Assembly: GCA_030295235.1 (NCBI GenBank)
Contig: AP026140.1
Location: 124,001 to 188,000 of the forward strand
Length of the DNA: 64,000 bases
Origin: Fistulifera solaris
Taxonomy: Eukaryota; Bacillariophyta; Bacillariophyceae; Naviculales; Stauroneidaceae
Direction: 5' to 3'
The translations under genes were made by a program, and so were the position numbers. A model generated the notes under the pieces. The model saw nothing but the letters and a program-made list of their open reading frames with translations. It had not been told where the DNA came from and made no database searches. Of this stretch, positions 33,342 through 44,337 are shown piece by piece (the first letter of the stretch is position 1; each line of letters opens with the position of its first letter).

Positions 33342-34829
33342 TTAGTAACCAAGTGCATCGTCCAATACGTACAAAGCCTTGTCTTGACGTTCAAAACCAT
33401 CCAACAATTCGTCTTCCGTAATCACCAAAGGAGGTGCGACATGCAAATGCGGAGGCCGCATCAAGCCAATTAACCCATTCGCCGTGTAGGCTTTCTTGTA
33501 TTCAACAAAGGCCTTGTCAATGGCGGTATGCTGTAACTGAGGATTGGAGCCATCGGGATTGGCCACATCGAAACAACCAAATAAGCCGATGCAGCGGTAC
33601 TGTTTAATGCATGGATGATGTTCCGCCAGACGGCGCGTATTGTCTTCGAGAATCGGCGCCAATCGTTGCACGTGACCAATGATATCGTTTTGAATCAGAT
33701 ACTTGACATTCTCATACGCACACGCCATGGCGACCGGATGAGCTTGGTACGTGGATCCCCAACCCAATGGATTGTCTTCAAAGTATTCCATAATATGCTT
33801 GCGACAAGCAGTCATCGACAAAGGTAACGCGGCGGCGGTAATGCCCTTGGCGGCCGTCACAATGTCCGGAATGACGCCTTCGTTGTGCTGAAAGCCAAAG
33901 AGTTTTCCGGTACGACCAAATCCGACCATGACTTCATCGCAGTGCATGACAATGTTGTACTTGTCACAAATGGCACGAACACCTTGCATATACCCCGGTG
34001 GCGGTACAATGACACCTCCTCCACCAATGACCGACTCGAATTGTACCATGGCGACGGTATCGGGACCTTCATTGAGAATTTGTTCTTCCAACATGTTGAG
34101 TGCCATTTGCGTGCGCTCTTCGGGCGTCGCGCCCGCCAAGTCCCAAAAGAGCGGATTCGGATGAAACGCTTTGACAAAACCCGGTACATGATCCCCTCCA
34201 TACCACCGACGAAAGTCTCCCGTCGCTTGCTGCGAATTGGCCGTTCCGCCGTGATAACTGCGATACCAGTTAATGACCTTGTACTTTCCCGTGTATCGTC
34301 GGGCCATCATAATGGCGGCTTCATTCGCTTCCGATCCCGAAGAAGGAAAGACCATTCCCTGCAAATCTCCCGGCAATATTTCCGCAATGAGTTGACTCAA
34401 TCGCGCCCGCGTCTCACATAAACCCAAACCGCCGTACAAGAACGGCAGTTGGGTCATTTGCTGTAACGTCGCTTGCAAGACCGATTCGGGAAGTGTATAT
34501 CCCACATTGGAACAGACGGCTTGCGACGTCCAATCAAGATATTGTTTGCCCTGATCGTCGTACAAATAAACACCTTCTCCATGGGTAATCAAAGGCGTGT
34601 TGTGTTTGGCTTTGCCCGGCGCCCACGTCATCATGACGGATTGACTCGTCGCATTGCGAATTTGTTCCGTCGACCAGGTTCCCATGGGTTGATCGTGTTC
34701 GGGAGATAATTTCAAATGGGATTGATTGTCCATGACGCGCTGTTTTATTGGAAGAATGTCAATAATGAGGGAAGCATGACAGCAAGAGAGGAGAGTGAGA
34801 CATGAGTGAGCAGAAAATGGACGAGTCAA
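33342..34829 (-). CDS. Class III PLP-dependent aminotransferase
   Basis: Predicted omega-aminotransferase (fold type I). Landmarks: SSGSEANEAAIMMAR, SYHGGTANSQQATGD, CDEVMVGFGRTGKLFGFQ, and the PLP lysine in TAAKGITAAALP. Near-complete family length (about 460 residues from ATG 34733). An upstream in-frame ATG (34829) would add 32 residues with a hydrophobic stretch, possibly a targeting peptide. The core resembles taurine-pyruvate or beta-alanine-pyruvate aminotransferases of bacteria; the substrate is not decidable from sequence. No intron and no frame breaks. Confidence 0.88.
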   Translation of the reverse strand: MTRPFSAHSCLTLLSCCHASLIIDILPIKQRVMDNQSHLKLSPEHDQPMGTWSTEQIRNATSQSVMMTWAPGKAKHNTPLITHGEGVYLYDDQGKQYLDWTSQAVCSNVGYTLPESVLQATLQQMTQLPFLYGGLGLCETRARLSQLIAEILPGDLQGMVFPSSGSEANEAAIMMARRYTGKYKVINWYRSYHGGTANSQQATGDFRRWYGGDHVPGFVKAFHPNPLFWDLAGATPEERTQMALNMLEEQILNEGPDTVAMVQFESVIGGGGVIVPPPGYMQGVRAICDKYNIVMHCDEVMVGFGRTGKLFGFQHNEGVIPDIVTAAKGITAAALPLSMTACRKHIMEYFEDNPLGWGSTYQAHPVAMACAYENVKYLIQNDIIGHVQRLAPILEDNTRRLAEHHPCIKQYRCIGLFGCFDVANPDGSNPQLQHTAIDKAFVEYKKAYTANGLIGLMRPPHLHVAPPLVITEDELLDGFERQDKALYVLDDALGY

Positions 34830-35580
34830 GAAGGGATAAATGAAAGAACCCCATAGCTTAGCAGCAAGGAATTGATCACTTAATCATCCCTGAATTACTC
34901 TCTTCAACGTACCGACAAGGCAGGACTTTTATGAGGCCAATGTTGCGATCCTTTGACGATCGTTCTTCGCGTTGCTTGCTGCATTGCAGCTGTCGACAGT
35001 TTGGGATTCATTTTGCCGAAAACGAACTGAGAGAACTAAATCAGAGGCTTATCGAATAGGGAAAGGGAGACACAAAGTTTCAAGACAAGGATGAACGACT
35101 TGTAATGTCTTTCGTTCTTTTCGAAAAGCGTGTTGTCGTCGTTGACGGCAAAAAGAATGAAATCATTCGAACAGAAAAAAAGCGAGGAACAAAGTCAAAG
35201 AGCGCACACGTCACTTCAACGTCATCATCATGACAAGATTTCTTGACACGACACACGACCTGCACTATTCGGCAGGGGAGTAGTCGGGCAACGAATCGAA
35301 GAACCGTGCGCCATGCGTGCGCCATGCGAATTTTTTGAGCCTCATGACTGAATTGCAGTCTTAAAAAAAGTAATCTACACATAGATCCTATAGTCAACGA
35401 GAAAGCATTATCACTGCGACACGTCGAATGAATACTCAAAAAAGAATACTGTACTTGTATTGCTGACGACAGCGGCGAGAGACGCGACGAGGACAACCAA
35501 AAAATCTTTTGCATTGCGTATTTTATTGTTGCTGCTAAGTAATTCATCCTAACACCAGCAGGTTTCGGAGCCCCTGTTGA
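34830..35580. other. Divergent intergenic region aminotransferase / kelch
   Basis: No convincing gene; open frames on the minus strand here lack recognisable features. It contains one bipartite element. Confidence 0.5.
35346..35395. repeat. Bipartite element, reversed order
   Basis: Hairpin GACTG-AATTG-CAGTC at 35346-35360, then a 28-nt gap and CTATAGT at 35389-35395. Confidence 0.65.
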
Positions 35581-36681
35581 ATGCATTCATTATCATCAAT
35601 CCTTCGAAAACAAACAAGTAGTACTGTTCGCACCATCATCATGTCATCTTCCTCTTCGCAATTACTATCCTTCCAGTGGCAACTGCTGTCTCCGCAACCC
35701 GATCCTGAACACGGTACACCGTGTACTCGTTCTTCACACGGCCTTTCTTTTATCAATAATCGTTTGGTAATCTATGGTGGCGAACATGTCGCACGAACGC
35801 CACTTTCGGAGGAACAAGCCTTGTGGGTGTGTCACGACAACGGGCAACAATGGCACTGTGTCACTCCTTCCCAACAACCACCACCCCGGATTGCCCACGC
35901 ACAAGCCGTTTATCAAAACGACATTTATATCTTTGGAGGACGTGCTGGAATTACCATGCAAGAACAAGCCATGAATGATTTGTGGAAACTCGATTGTTCC
36001 GGGCTGCCTGGATTGGAAGTATGGGAGCAAGTCAAAGATATGCAAGGAACCATTCCTCCGGCACGATCCTTTCATCGCATGATCTGTGTCGGTGATGCGT
36101 TGTACGTCTTTGGTGGTTGTGGTGTTGCGGGACGTTTACAGGATTTGTATCGTTACGATATTCCCACAAAGACCTGGTCGGAATGTCCGGTCGCACAACT
36201 CGCGGGCCGGGGTGGTCCGAATTTCGTCCCGTTGCAAGGAGGACGCTGTCTCCTGGCAGTGGCCGGATTCTGTGGTCACGAAACCAATGATGCACAAGTG
36301 TATAGTGTGGAAGACGAACAATGGTTGGAACAAGGTGTCATGACACTCTCCGAAATGCGTCCGCGGAGTGTCTGTGTCGCTGGATCCTTTCCATCGATGG
36401 GTGTTGTCGTCATTTTTGGAGGAGAAGTCGATCCTTCCGATCGTGGTCATGAAGGAGCGGGAGGATTTGCGAATGATTTGGTCATTTTGGATGAATTGAC
36501 GGGCGAATATCGAGAAACCATTCCGGCCACGGAAAATGATTGGCCCGAAACGAGAGGATGGTCGGCCGGAGACGTTCATCAAAATGCGTTATATGTATTT
36601 GGGGGACTTTCGGGGGATGATGCTTCTCCCCGTCGATTGGATGATTTGTGGAAACTCGAATTGGTGCGTCGTGACGAATAA
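35581..36681 (+). CDS. Kelch-repeat beta-propeller protein
   Basis: Several kelch-type blades are visible from repeated IYIFGGRAG, LYVFGGCGV, VVIFGGEVD and LYVFGGLSG strings, each followed by a DLW/DLY-type segment. The arrangement resembles plant nitrile-specifier or acyl-CoA-binding-associated kelch proteins, but no enzymatic residues can be asserted. ATG 35581 opens a short basic, Ser-rich N-terminus that might be a mitochondrial presequence; ATG 35641 (MSSSSSQ) is the alternative. No introns and no frame breaks. Confidence 0.82.
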   Translation: MHSLSSILRKQTSSTVRTIIMSSSSSQLLSFQWQLLSPQPDPEHGTPCTRSSHGLSFINNRLVIYGGEHVARTPLSEEQALWVCHDNGQQWHCVTPSQQPPPRIAHAQAVYQNDIYIFGGRAGITMQEQAMNDLWKLDCSGLPGLEVWEQVKDMQGTIPPARSFHRMICVGDALYVFGGCGVAGRLQDLYRYDIPTKTWSECPVAQLAGRGGPNFVPLQGGRCLLAVAGFCGHETNDAQVYSVEDEQWLEQGVMTLSEMRPRSVCVAGSFPSMGVVVIFGGEVDPSDRGHEGAGGFANDLVILDELTGEYRETIPATENDWPETRGWSAGDVHQNALYVFGGLSGDDASPRRLDDLWKLELVRRDE

Positions 36682-36839
36682 AATAATAAATTGTCACGTG
36701 CCATTTTATAGAAGAAACGTCTCCTAGGCAGGGTAAGTTGACCAAAGTTAATACGGAAACATTAATGAATTTACAGCACACAGATCTAGTAAAAGATCCT
36801 CCCGTTTTATCTTTTTGTGTCGTAGTCGTGCACAACACA

Positions 36840-37847
36840 TCACATGATGGGACATTCCTCGGATGCTTCCACTTTGGGTAAACCCGTCGCATCGTCCCAT
36901 TGCAAACCCGGGGCAATCGTTTGTACAATATCATTCGGCGGCTGTCCGTATTCTTGCACATCTTGCATCAACGTCATGAGTTGTGTCGTATTGGTGGGAT
37001 CCGTTTCGTACACGTGCACTAGTTTTTGAAAGCATTGATATTGTTGACAGCGTTGTTGATATTCGTGTTCCGACAGTGTTGATTTCTTTTCCTGTAACCA
37101 ATCGGGAAAGGCGGTAGCGACTTGTTTCATGGGTTCGTACATGAGATCTTTGGCCAATAATTGCTGCATCATAGATTCCACCAAGGCATCGGGATTGGTG
37201 GTGTTGTCGTCGCTGTTACTTTCGGACATTCCCATGCTTTGTAACAATTGTTGCAACATATCGCTAGGATCAACATCTTCCTCGGCATCATCGTCGTCGG
37301 ATGGTCGCTGCTGCTGTCGGTGATTCATATCTTCTACGAGTGCATCAATGGCGTCGTGAATGCTATCCTTTGGATTTGTCGTTTTCGTTTCTATTGTTTT
37401 GTCCTTCTTCTGACTAGACGTGTGCATAGGACTTTTCGTCTGGGTCGTTTGCGGCGTGTCATTCGATAAAGGTGAAGCCATTTCGGCCAATATTTGAGAT
37501 TGCAATTGCTCAAACCGCTGTTGAATTACATTGTCGGATGCCAGATCGGGAAAATCATCGTGTTGCTGCATTAACTGCAAAATGTGTTCAAATCCTTGCA
37601 AAGGATCGGACGGTGGTCGCGGAGGACCGGCGACCGGTCGTGTTGCTTCTGGTGTAGTGACTTGTTTCTTAATCTTCTCTGTTAAATCTGAAGATTCCTT
37701 TCCTGATACAGTTGCAGTTGCTTTCTCTTGAGATGATTGCGGTGGTTGCGACTCTTCTACATCGTCGTCATCGTCGTCGTCGTCGAGTGCATCTAATGCG
37801 GCGTCTAAAATGGCATCCATATCGTCCTTTGAGTTCGCATTCGTCAT
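36840..37847 (-). CDS. PEX19: Peroxisomal biogenesis factor PEX19
   Basis: Predicted cytosolic chaperone and import receptor for peroxisomal membrane proteins. The acidic N-terminus (DDMDAILDAALDALDDD) and middle helices (SDMLQQLLQSMG) precede the cargo-binding domain (MMQQLLAKDLMYEPMKQ; FPDWLQEKKSTLS). The protein ends in CPIM, a CaaX box for farnesylation, as in animal and yeast PEX19. 335 residues, close to the family's usual length. No intron and no frame break. It converges with the kelch gene, about 160 bp between stops. Confidence 0.93.
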   Translation of the reverse strand: MTNANSKDDMDAILDAALDALDDDDDDDDVEESQPPQSSQEKATATVSGKESSDLTEKIKKQVTTPEATRPVAGPPRPPSDPLQGFEHILQLMQQHDDFPDLASDNVIQQRFEQLQSQILAEMASPLSNDTPQTTQTKSPMHTSSQKKDKTIETKTTNPKDSIHDAIDALVEDMNHRQQQRPSDDDDAEEDVDPSDMLQQLLQSMGMSESNSDDNTTNPDALVESMMQQLLAKDLMYEPMKQVATAFPDWLQEKKSTLSEHEYQQRCQQYQCFQKLVHVYETDPTNTTQLMTLMQDVQEYGQPPNDIVQTIAPGLQWDDATGLPKVEASEECPIM

Positions 37848-38611
37848 GATTAAGGCTTTGTACTTGCCGACGTCTCTTCAAATATTGAATAGCAGGGTAA
37901 AAGATGATTTCAAATTGATCATCATCGCATTCGACGACGAATCATCGATACAATGCGAAATGCGGTCGCAGAACGCGGCGCAAGATGCGCGGTGTGAAAC
38001 GTAGAACCTACACTTGCGCCTATAGTGAATATTGAGGGGGATGATGGAAAAGAGCGGTCTACGCGATTGAATCCGACAACAACATTAACAATAACAGCCG
38101 CATCGATTAAATTATAATGTTCAGTGAATGCTTTGTCAATCATTGCTCGAAAACTGCATTGTGGCCTTTTATTCTCATCATTTGTGCATGGATCGCGATC
38201 CCTTGATATTTACTCTAGAACAAAGTGTAGTTTGCTTTCGCCAAGACTGATTTTTCAGTCATGAACTAATGCGATTCCAAGAAAACTCTCGTTTTATGAA
38301 AATCTCGCACAGAATAGTTGCTTAACCACGGTCAACGAGTTCGTCCCAACGAATTAGAAATGTTGCTTTCGAGTTGCCCGAAGCCTTTGCTTGCTATTTC
38401 TACGATTTTAGGCTCTGTAATTGACGTCGAAATGATATTTTACACCAGTTAACACCAGTCTTAAATTATAGATCACCCAAACCTTAGTATTAAGAATCCT
38501 TTCTTGTAAAATTGAAGATTTTTATTGGTTCCATCATTTCGCATTCTCTGTAGAATTAGAATTACTAGACGATTCCTCGTGACAAACAAATCGAAGATTT
38601 TGTTTGTTCCA
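37848..38611. other. Intergenic region with hairpin and 78-bp duplication
   Basis: No gene seen. Hairpin GACTG-N6-CAGTC at 38245-38260, with a degenerate CTCTAGA 25 nt before it; CTATAGT at 38020-38026. The end of the next gene (GCATTCTCTGTAGAAT) is copied 78 bp away (38541 and 38619). Confidence 0.5.
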
Positions 38612-38883
38612 TTATTCCGCATTCTCTGTAGAATCAGCACTACCAGTCGTCTCCTGCTGACTGTCACTTTGTTGACCGCGTTGCTGTCTTAAAATGGCCA
38701 TTTTGGCGAGTATCTGGTCTTGAAATCGTCGAGAACGCTGGTGATACTCTTCCTCCGTGTAGTCTTCCTCGTGGCGCATCAAGTGCAAGAGCTCTTGGAT
38801 TTCATCTCTCTGGGGTGGTTGCGGGGCGGTGGCTGTGAACCAGCTGGGTTTCCGGCACCATCTTTCGCACTCGACTTGTTCAT
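38612..38883 (-). CDS. Small hydrophilic protein, ~90 residues
   Basis: No family recognised. From ATG 38883 the frame reads a Pro/Gly-rich start (AKDGAGNPAGSQPPP). It then needs one extra base in the run 38812-38815 to continue as a charged helical segment (DEIQELLHLMRHEEDYTEEE, RRFQDQILAKMAILRQQRG) to the stop at 38612. The long amphipathic, clearly non-random second half argues for a real gene. It may be the tail of a longer gene with unseen exons. Confidence 0.4.
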
Positions 38884-39695
38884 GTTTTCAGCGCTTTATG
38901 ATAAGACTTTTCCAGCAAATGCCAAAATAAACAGCCAAACAAAGAACCGATTGCATACTACAATTTGCTTATCAAGCCTAATGGAAGGCGACGCCTCGAT
39001 TATTCAAAAAATGAGAGTCCGCTAATCCGGTTAATCCTCACCATTTTGAATACGGAGTACCAAATAGTCCGTCCTCCCCACCGAAATAATTCGTCCGTCA
39101 CCCGTATTTCAGAAGCTCAAATCGCGCGAGCAAGCTCCAACGTTCGTTACTTTTTAAAACACAACTTCTCCAGCAATCGCGAAAATTAGGACTTTGGTGA
39201 TTTTACTATAGGCCAGAAAGGGCTAAATCAAGAAATACGATAAACGGGGGTCATTACTTTTGCACAGTGAAAACAGGATTCTCTACAATCTCGTATCACA
39301 GAAATCTGCTGTTTTTTGGGGTTTGATTTTGGCATAATACATTTCGTCTTTTGTACGTTGATATTCATTATTTGATAGTAAAACTTTTCCGCCATACAGG
39401 CGTCAGCCACAATCTGGACACGGAGTTTTCAACAAACATCTTTTCTGTGTGTTCGCTCCAGAAATTCTGGAAACAGCGATCTTTTCATACAGAGATTCTG
39501 AGTACCGGTACTTTGGCTACGTAGTACTTTGACACTCGCCTTATAATACGGAGTAAAAAACTTTGGGTCATCACGCGTTGCGGGTCGTTTTCTGAAAAAG
39601 AGACATTTTTTATTGTCGTTCTATTTCATTTGATAATAGGAAGCCCCCTGGCTGTCATCCTTCAAATATATCTTCTTTTAATTGCTCAAACAATT
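38884..39695. other. Intergenic region with a satellite relic
   Basis: No gene seen. At 39455-39505 a single stretch (CCAGAAATTCTGGAAACAGC, then CTTTTCATACAGAGATTCTG) is related to one part of the 207-bp satellite unit. Confidence 0.5.
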
Positions 39696-41071
39696 ATGTG
39701 GAATTCATCGAACGCCTACAGGGCGAATCGATTGCTCGAAAACATGCTCTTACTAATGCTACTTGTTCTTCCGTTTCTCGCGCATGCCGTCGACACAAAT
39801 CACGCCGAAAAGTTAAAACAGCACATTGATATGTTTGTACCTGTCCCGGAGATTCAAGTTTTAGGACCTACAATATTTCCGAAACCAACGGATGTCATTG
39901 AAGACGGGCAGCCCGCATTGAAACCATATTCCGGAAAGCACCGTCCCGATCAAGATGCCGTCTTTGCCTACGCTTCCGAATACAAGCTGGAGAACTATGT
40001 TACCTTCATTGAATCACTCCGCGCAACCGGATTTAAAGGAGATATCGTTCTCAGTGTCAGTCAGCTCAATGTTGATGACCCCCCTACAAAAACATACCTC
40101 GAATCCGTTCCCAACCTCGTGCTTTATGTCCCTGAGCTCGTCTGTTACAACTTTGAAGGCGAAGCCGTTGAATCGGCCAAAGGAGGTATTCGTACCTGTC
40201 AGTGTCATCACTTGTATGCTGATTCCACGGGAACTCCATTGAAGGATCCTCGTCCCGCTCGGACTATTGCGACTATCCGGTACGAACTGTATTGGTTATG
40301 GACGCAAAATTATCACAAGGATCGCTGGATCTTGTTAGTTGACGCGCGTGATACGTTCTTTCAATCAGATCCGTTTGCCAATGTTCCACGTCAAACGGAT
40401 CCGTCACTTCGATCCGGTTTGCTTTACTTTTTTGGAGAAAATGTGGACGCCACACGCTTGGGGAAATCCAAATCCAATAACAAATGGTTGACGAATGCGT
40501 ACGGTGATATGGTGGCGGAAGCCTTGCGAGAAAAAGCCGACGATTTGTTCGGGAGCGACCTTGGGAGAACAAGTGGCGCTCGAAGCGTATGCCCGGGCCA
40601 TGTCGGCCGAGTACGATGATACACGCGTTGTTCTCATGGGAGCGGATCAGGGTTTCCATAACTTTCTTTACTACAGCGGGAAGTTACGGTATGCGCAGGC
40701 GATTCACGATATTGTGGTATTTGATCAAGGGATGGGTACGTGTTGTAGTCGAGTGATTTCTATAAAAATATCTCGCTCCACTCACTGCGTATGTTTGTTT
40801 CTATTCTTTCTTTTTTACAGGTATAGTCAACAATATGGGCGCATTACGAACGAAGGAGTTAGACGAATGGGGAAACGGTCATATTTTGAAAGAATTACCT
40901 CCAAACACACACGGAAAGCCCAATTACGAAGTGCTAAACTGGGACGGAACACTTTCTCCGGTGGTGCACCAATTTGACCGACACAAGCTATTGTCGGATT
41001 ATTTTTTCAAACAACGAACACATGAGTTTATGATGAAAATTCGACAACGCGGAGGCAGAAGCGCAGCTTAG
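39696..41071 (+). CDS. Secreted glycosyltransferase-like protein
   Basis: The N-terminal signal or anchor (LLLMLLVLPFLAHAVD) suggests the secretory pathway. The body resembles stramenopile/plant glycosyltransferase-like proteins: a YASEYKLENYVTFIESLRATGF Rossmann-like start, and a DxD-type LLVDARDTFFQSDPF. CSGATLGEQVALEAYARAM, GADQGFHNFLYYSGKL and VVFDQGMGIVNN follow. One base too many in the A-run 40531-40535 breaks the frame; the intron 40736-40820 (GT-AG) joins GMG to IVNN. The stop is at 41071. Starts at ATG 39696 or 39744. The sugar donor and acceptor are unknown. Confidence 0.72.
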
Positions 41072-41884
41072 AGGTAGTATTTCATTCAATAATTTTCTTG
41101 ATTGTATGGCGAAAAATGAATGCACCGCGGCGCTGATGAAGCTTTTAGCATTTCATTTAGACTAGCTGTAGGTTCTAGGTCAAAGGCGACAAAGTCTACG
41201 ACCGACGTCTTGAAACTTGATATCCTACAAAGCATCGATCTGTCACGCGCTTCATCTACAATCTACAACCCATAATCTCATCAAAAGTTGTGGCTAGATA
41301 ACTTCACATGAGACTCCTATTAGGGAGACTTAGCTATTTTGTTGGTCGACCTAACTCCAAAAATTATTAGCGTCATCTGTCATCTTCCTCGCCATGCCGT
41401 CATGGTCATGCGTCATGCGTCATTGTCGATGTGGAATTACTCAGTATGATTCAGTATTATTTCCAGTTTCCGTTCCCTACTTACAGACTCTGTGAAAAGA
41501 GAAATGAGACATACTGGAACTTGAAACACCAACGGCTCCCGACATCGCCGCATCTATGTATGGGCGTTGAAGTAGGCTCTGCCAATAAGATGTACACGCT
41601 TAGTGTGTCTTGTATATGTGCTGTGCAATTTATCTTACTTAGTGGAACGATCTTGTGCGACAAATTTTGTGGTAAGTAAGACACACTTGCGGCGCCTCGT
41701 CGCTACATTACATTCTACAGTAGACAATGGACGCGTTTCGGATTGGATGCGTTGCGTTTTTAGATTGAATTTTGCTTTCTTCATCGCGTCATGTTTACCT
41801 TTTCCAAAACGTTTGGCGCATTTCGTCACAAAAAGCCACCGTCACAGCCCAATCTAGCATTCTATTCACATCTACAGCTTCATC
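41072..41884. other. Intergenic region
   Basis: No gene recognised. Short direct repeats of GTCATGCGTCATGCGTCATT type occur near 41398-41425. Confidence 0.4.
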
Positions 41885-42742
41885 ATGGAAGCGCCATCTT
41901 TAGCTCAGACGCACATGCAAGGCCCCCTCGACGTGGCTGGCAGTGGCAAGCCGCTCACCCGGGAAGAATTGGAGGAAGTCAAGGTCAAACTTGCCGCGCT
42001 CGTGGAAGAGACAGGCGCCAAAGAGCCGATTCGTATGTTCATGGACGAAGTCGAAGACTCGAATTGGCGTTTCGGAGGAAAACCCGATTACTCGCTCACC
42101 AACTACAAATTCCTGTCGCAGCGTACGCGCCAGCACCCCGAAGGCAGTCTCGAAGTGACGGTCGAGAATTTGGTCAAGACGTGGGAGATGGAACGCTCTC
42201 ACAAACTCGATCCCAAGACGCACCAGTCGGTGGATCAAGAAAAATTCCGCATCTCTGCCAACGGCGGGAAAGTCTTTGAGAACGTCGAGGCCAACGAGGT
42301 CGGAAACTACAACGTCCTGCTCAACTCGTGTCCGGCCAACCTCTACAACGCGGCGGAAACGACTTGGGAACAAAGCCACGACAAGTTCCACGAAGCCTTT
42401 GCCGCCTTTCCTTGGGAAGTGTTGGATGTGTATTCTCCACCACCCAAGGTGGCGTTCACGTGGCGCCACTGGGGTGAATTTACTGGAACGTACGACGGAA
42501 ACGAAGGCAAGGGAGAGTACGTCGAAATGTTCGGATTTGCCACCGCGACAGTCAACGACAAGCTCCAACTGTGCGACGTCGAAGTTTTTTACAACCCCGA
42601 AGAATTTATCAACGTTCTCCGAGGTGCAAAGACTACGTCGGAAGTGAACGCCGCATGGAAGACAGGAGGGGGTGCCTTTTTCCTCGGCCAAGGCCTAATG
42701 AAGCAGGAGACTGAGGCACTCGTCTTACGACTGTATTTATGA
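41885..42742 (+). CDS. Pathogen-related-protein / SnoaL-like fold protein
   Basis: 285 residues with the layout of plant pathogen-related protein homologues: YKFLSQRTRQHPEGSLEV, a conserved LVKTWEMERSHKLDP, FRISANGGKVF, the FPWEVLDVYSPPP segment, FTWRHWGEF and VEVFYNPEEFI. The C-terminal half has the NTF2/SnoaL alpha+beta barrel look. The molecular function of the family is unknown; it is stress-inducible in plants. Start ATG 41885 has a good context, the frame is intact and there is no targeting peptide. Confidence 0.8.
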   Translation: MEAPSLAQTHMQGPLDVAGSGKPLTREELEEVKVKLAALVEETGAKEPIRMFMDEVEDSNWRFGGKPDYSLTNYKFLSQRTRQHPEGSLEVTVENLVKTWEMERSHKLDPKTHQSVDQEKFRISANGGKVFENVEANEVGNYNVLLNSCPANLYNAAETTWEQSHDKFHEAFAAFPWEVLDVYSPPPKVAFTWRHWGEFTGTYDGNEGKGEYVEMFGFATATVNDKLQLCDVEVFYNPEEFINVLRGAKTTSEVNAAWKTGGGAFFLGQGLMKQETEALVLRLYL

Positions 42743-43207
42743 AAACTCACGTTGAATCGTTCTACCAGCCCTTGCTTTTAATTGTAGAAAATAGGCCGAT
42801 CAAAATGGAAATACTACAACTGCTTTTTAGTTCTTGAGTTCTTCTACTTTCATTTGGTGCTGCTTTTTATCTACCCTTATGCCCCTTAGAATGCGTCGAT
42901 GATTTTTGGCCGTAGTTGTTCTCAGATCCTGCTTTGTAACAAAAAAATTGACCGTCTAGTAAGATAATGACGTTGTAGCCGAGCTCACCCGATTGTTTTA
43001 GTCATGAGTCATGAGTCATGAGTCATGAGTGTGTCCACTTTATAGCACTGCTTCATGCCTCACCGGCACCCGCACCTCAGAATAATAATGTCTTTTGAAA
43101 AATATTGCAACCGAGATACACCATGACGGCCGAGACAATTTGCCATTTCGATCATTCGTTGTGAAGGCACAATCAACTTTGATATCAAGCACTTTCATTC
43201 AAAAGAC
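42743..43207. other. Intergenic region with a (TCATGAG)4 microsatellite
   Basis: No gene seen. Four perfect copies of TCATGAG lie at 43002-43029. Confidence 0.6.
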
Positions 43208-44183
43208 ATGGAAGCAGTACAGTCCTTACTTCAAAAATCCCCGCCAGCGGACTTGGAAACGGTACGCATCGTTTTGTTTTGTGACCTTATAATTATTTCT
43301 TTGGCTTGGCTGAATGCCGTTGTCTTTCTACGTTTTACATAGAATTTAGAAAAGCTACGAACCAATGTCTTGAAAGATAACACAGATGCACTCGATTCCT
43401 TGTCGAAGAAATATCTCATTCCGTTTCAAGTGTGCCGGAGCGATGACCCGGGCGAACGGCCCTTTCTGCAGTGTCGATACAATCAAAAGACGGCAAATAC
43501 CGATCTCCTTGGACGAATGCCTTGCATCCAAAGACAGAAGAACCAGAAGAACGGGATGAATTTCGTTTGTTTGAACTCTCATTCAACGAGGTGTGGGATG
43601 CGTACAAAAATTTGTATTATGGTCACGAGGCGGTGGGGAGTGTCTTTTGCGCGATAATTCCGATCAAAACGGTGTGGGCCCGTTTGCGGGAATGTTTGGT
43701 ATTTCCAAGAAAAAAACGGGCTGTGGTACATGGAATAGTGTCAGTATCGTTCACGTAGAGAACGTTGGGAAAGATGATACGTTCGATTTTCGTAGTTACA
43801 AAGTCGAAACATCGGTATGGTTGGTGCTCGATGACGCAATCGTCCAAGACAGTGAGGAGACTGACGCGAAGGAGCCAGCCGCGGACTCAGTGAAAATGGA
43901 TCTCAGTGCTACTTTATCCAAAGAAATGACGAAAGAATTGAAAATCTTGCCCAACATGTTGTTTGCCAGTCATATTGAGAACATTGGAGAACTCATTGAA
44001 GCCAACGAAATGGATTTACGGTCACAATTAGAGCGAGTGAGTATACCGAAAATAGTCGAAATGATGGATATGCTAATGAAGGAGAAAGAAACCAGCTTTC
44101 GTCCTCCGGTCAATCCGCTCATAGGAATGATCATGGGTTCGGACATCCTCAAGAAGAAACTAGAAAAGCAAGGATCGAACTAA
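43208..44183 (+). CDS. CAPZB: F-actin-capping protein, beta subunit
   Basis: Predicted barbed-end actin-capping subunit. Exon 1 (43208-43261, 18 codons) joins through the intron 43262-43342 to NLEKLRTNVLKD. Family landmarks: FLQCRYNQ, YRSPWTNALHP, AYKNLYYG, CGTWNSVSIVHVE, SHIENIGELIEANE and SIPKIVEMMDML. Frame slips at the A-run 43485-43488 and T-run 43645-43648 (one base short each) are bridged. The C-terminal ~30 residues after the last helix are longer than usual. The alpha subunit is not in this window. Confidence 0.9.
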
Positions 44184-44337
44184 TCGACTTTATTGCTCTC
44201 ATTGGTCGTTGGCTGCATTTAAATTATTAGCGATGATTGTAACATCCGTTTTTAATGCATTCAAGCAATACGATTCAATTTTCGTAGAAAAACTTTTTTA
44301 TTACTGATATAAACAAGGAAGAGACCGTTGACTTGCT

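Noticed and set aside
35080-35586. 168-codon minus-strand open frame between the aminotransferase and kelch genes
   Set aside because: It contains a dispersed hairpin element, has no recognisable motif, and overlaps the kelch start region.
41900-42691. 263-codon minus-strand open frame
   Set aside because: It lies entirely opposite the well supported pathogen-related-protein gene; a shadow of its codon bias.
43002-43029. Possible CRISPR-like array of TCATGAG repeats
   Set aside because: Seven-base units without spacers; a simple microsatellite.
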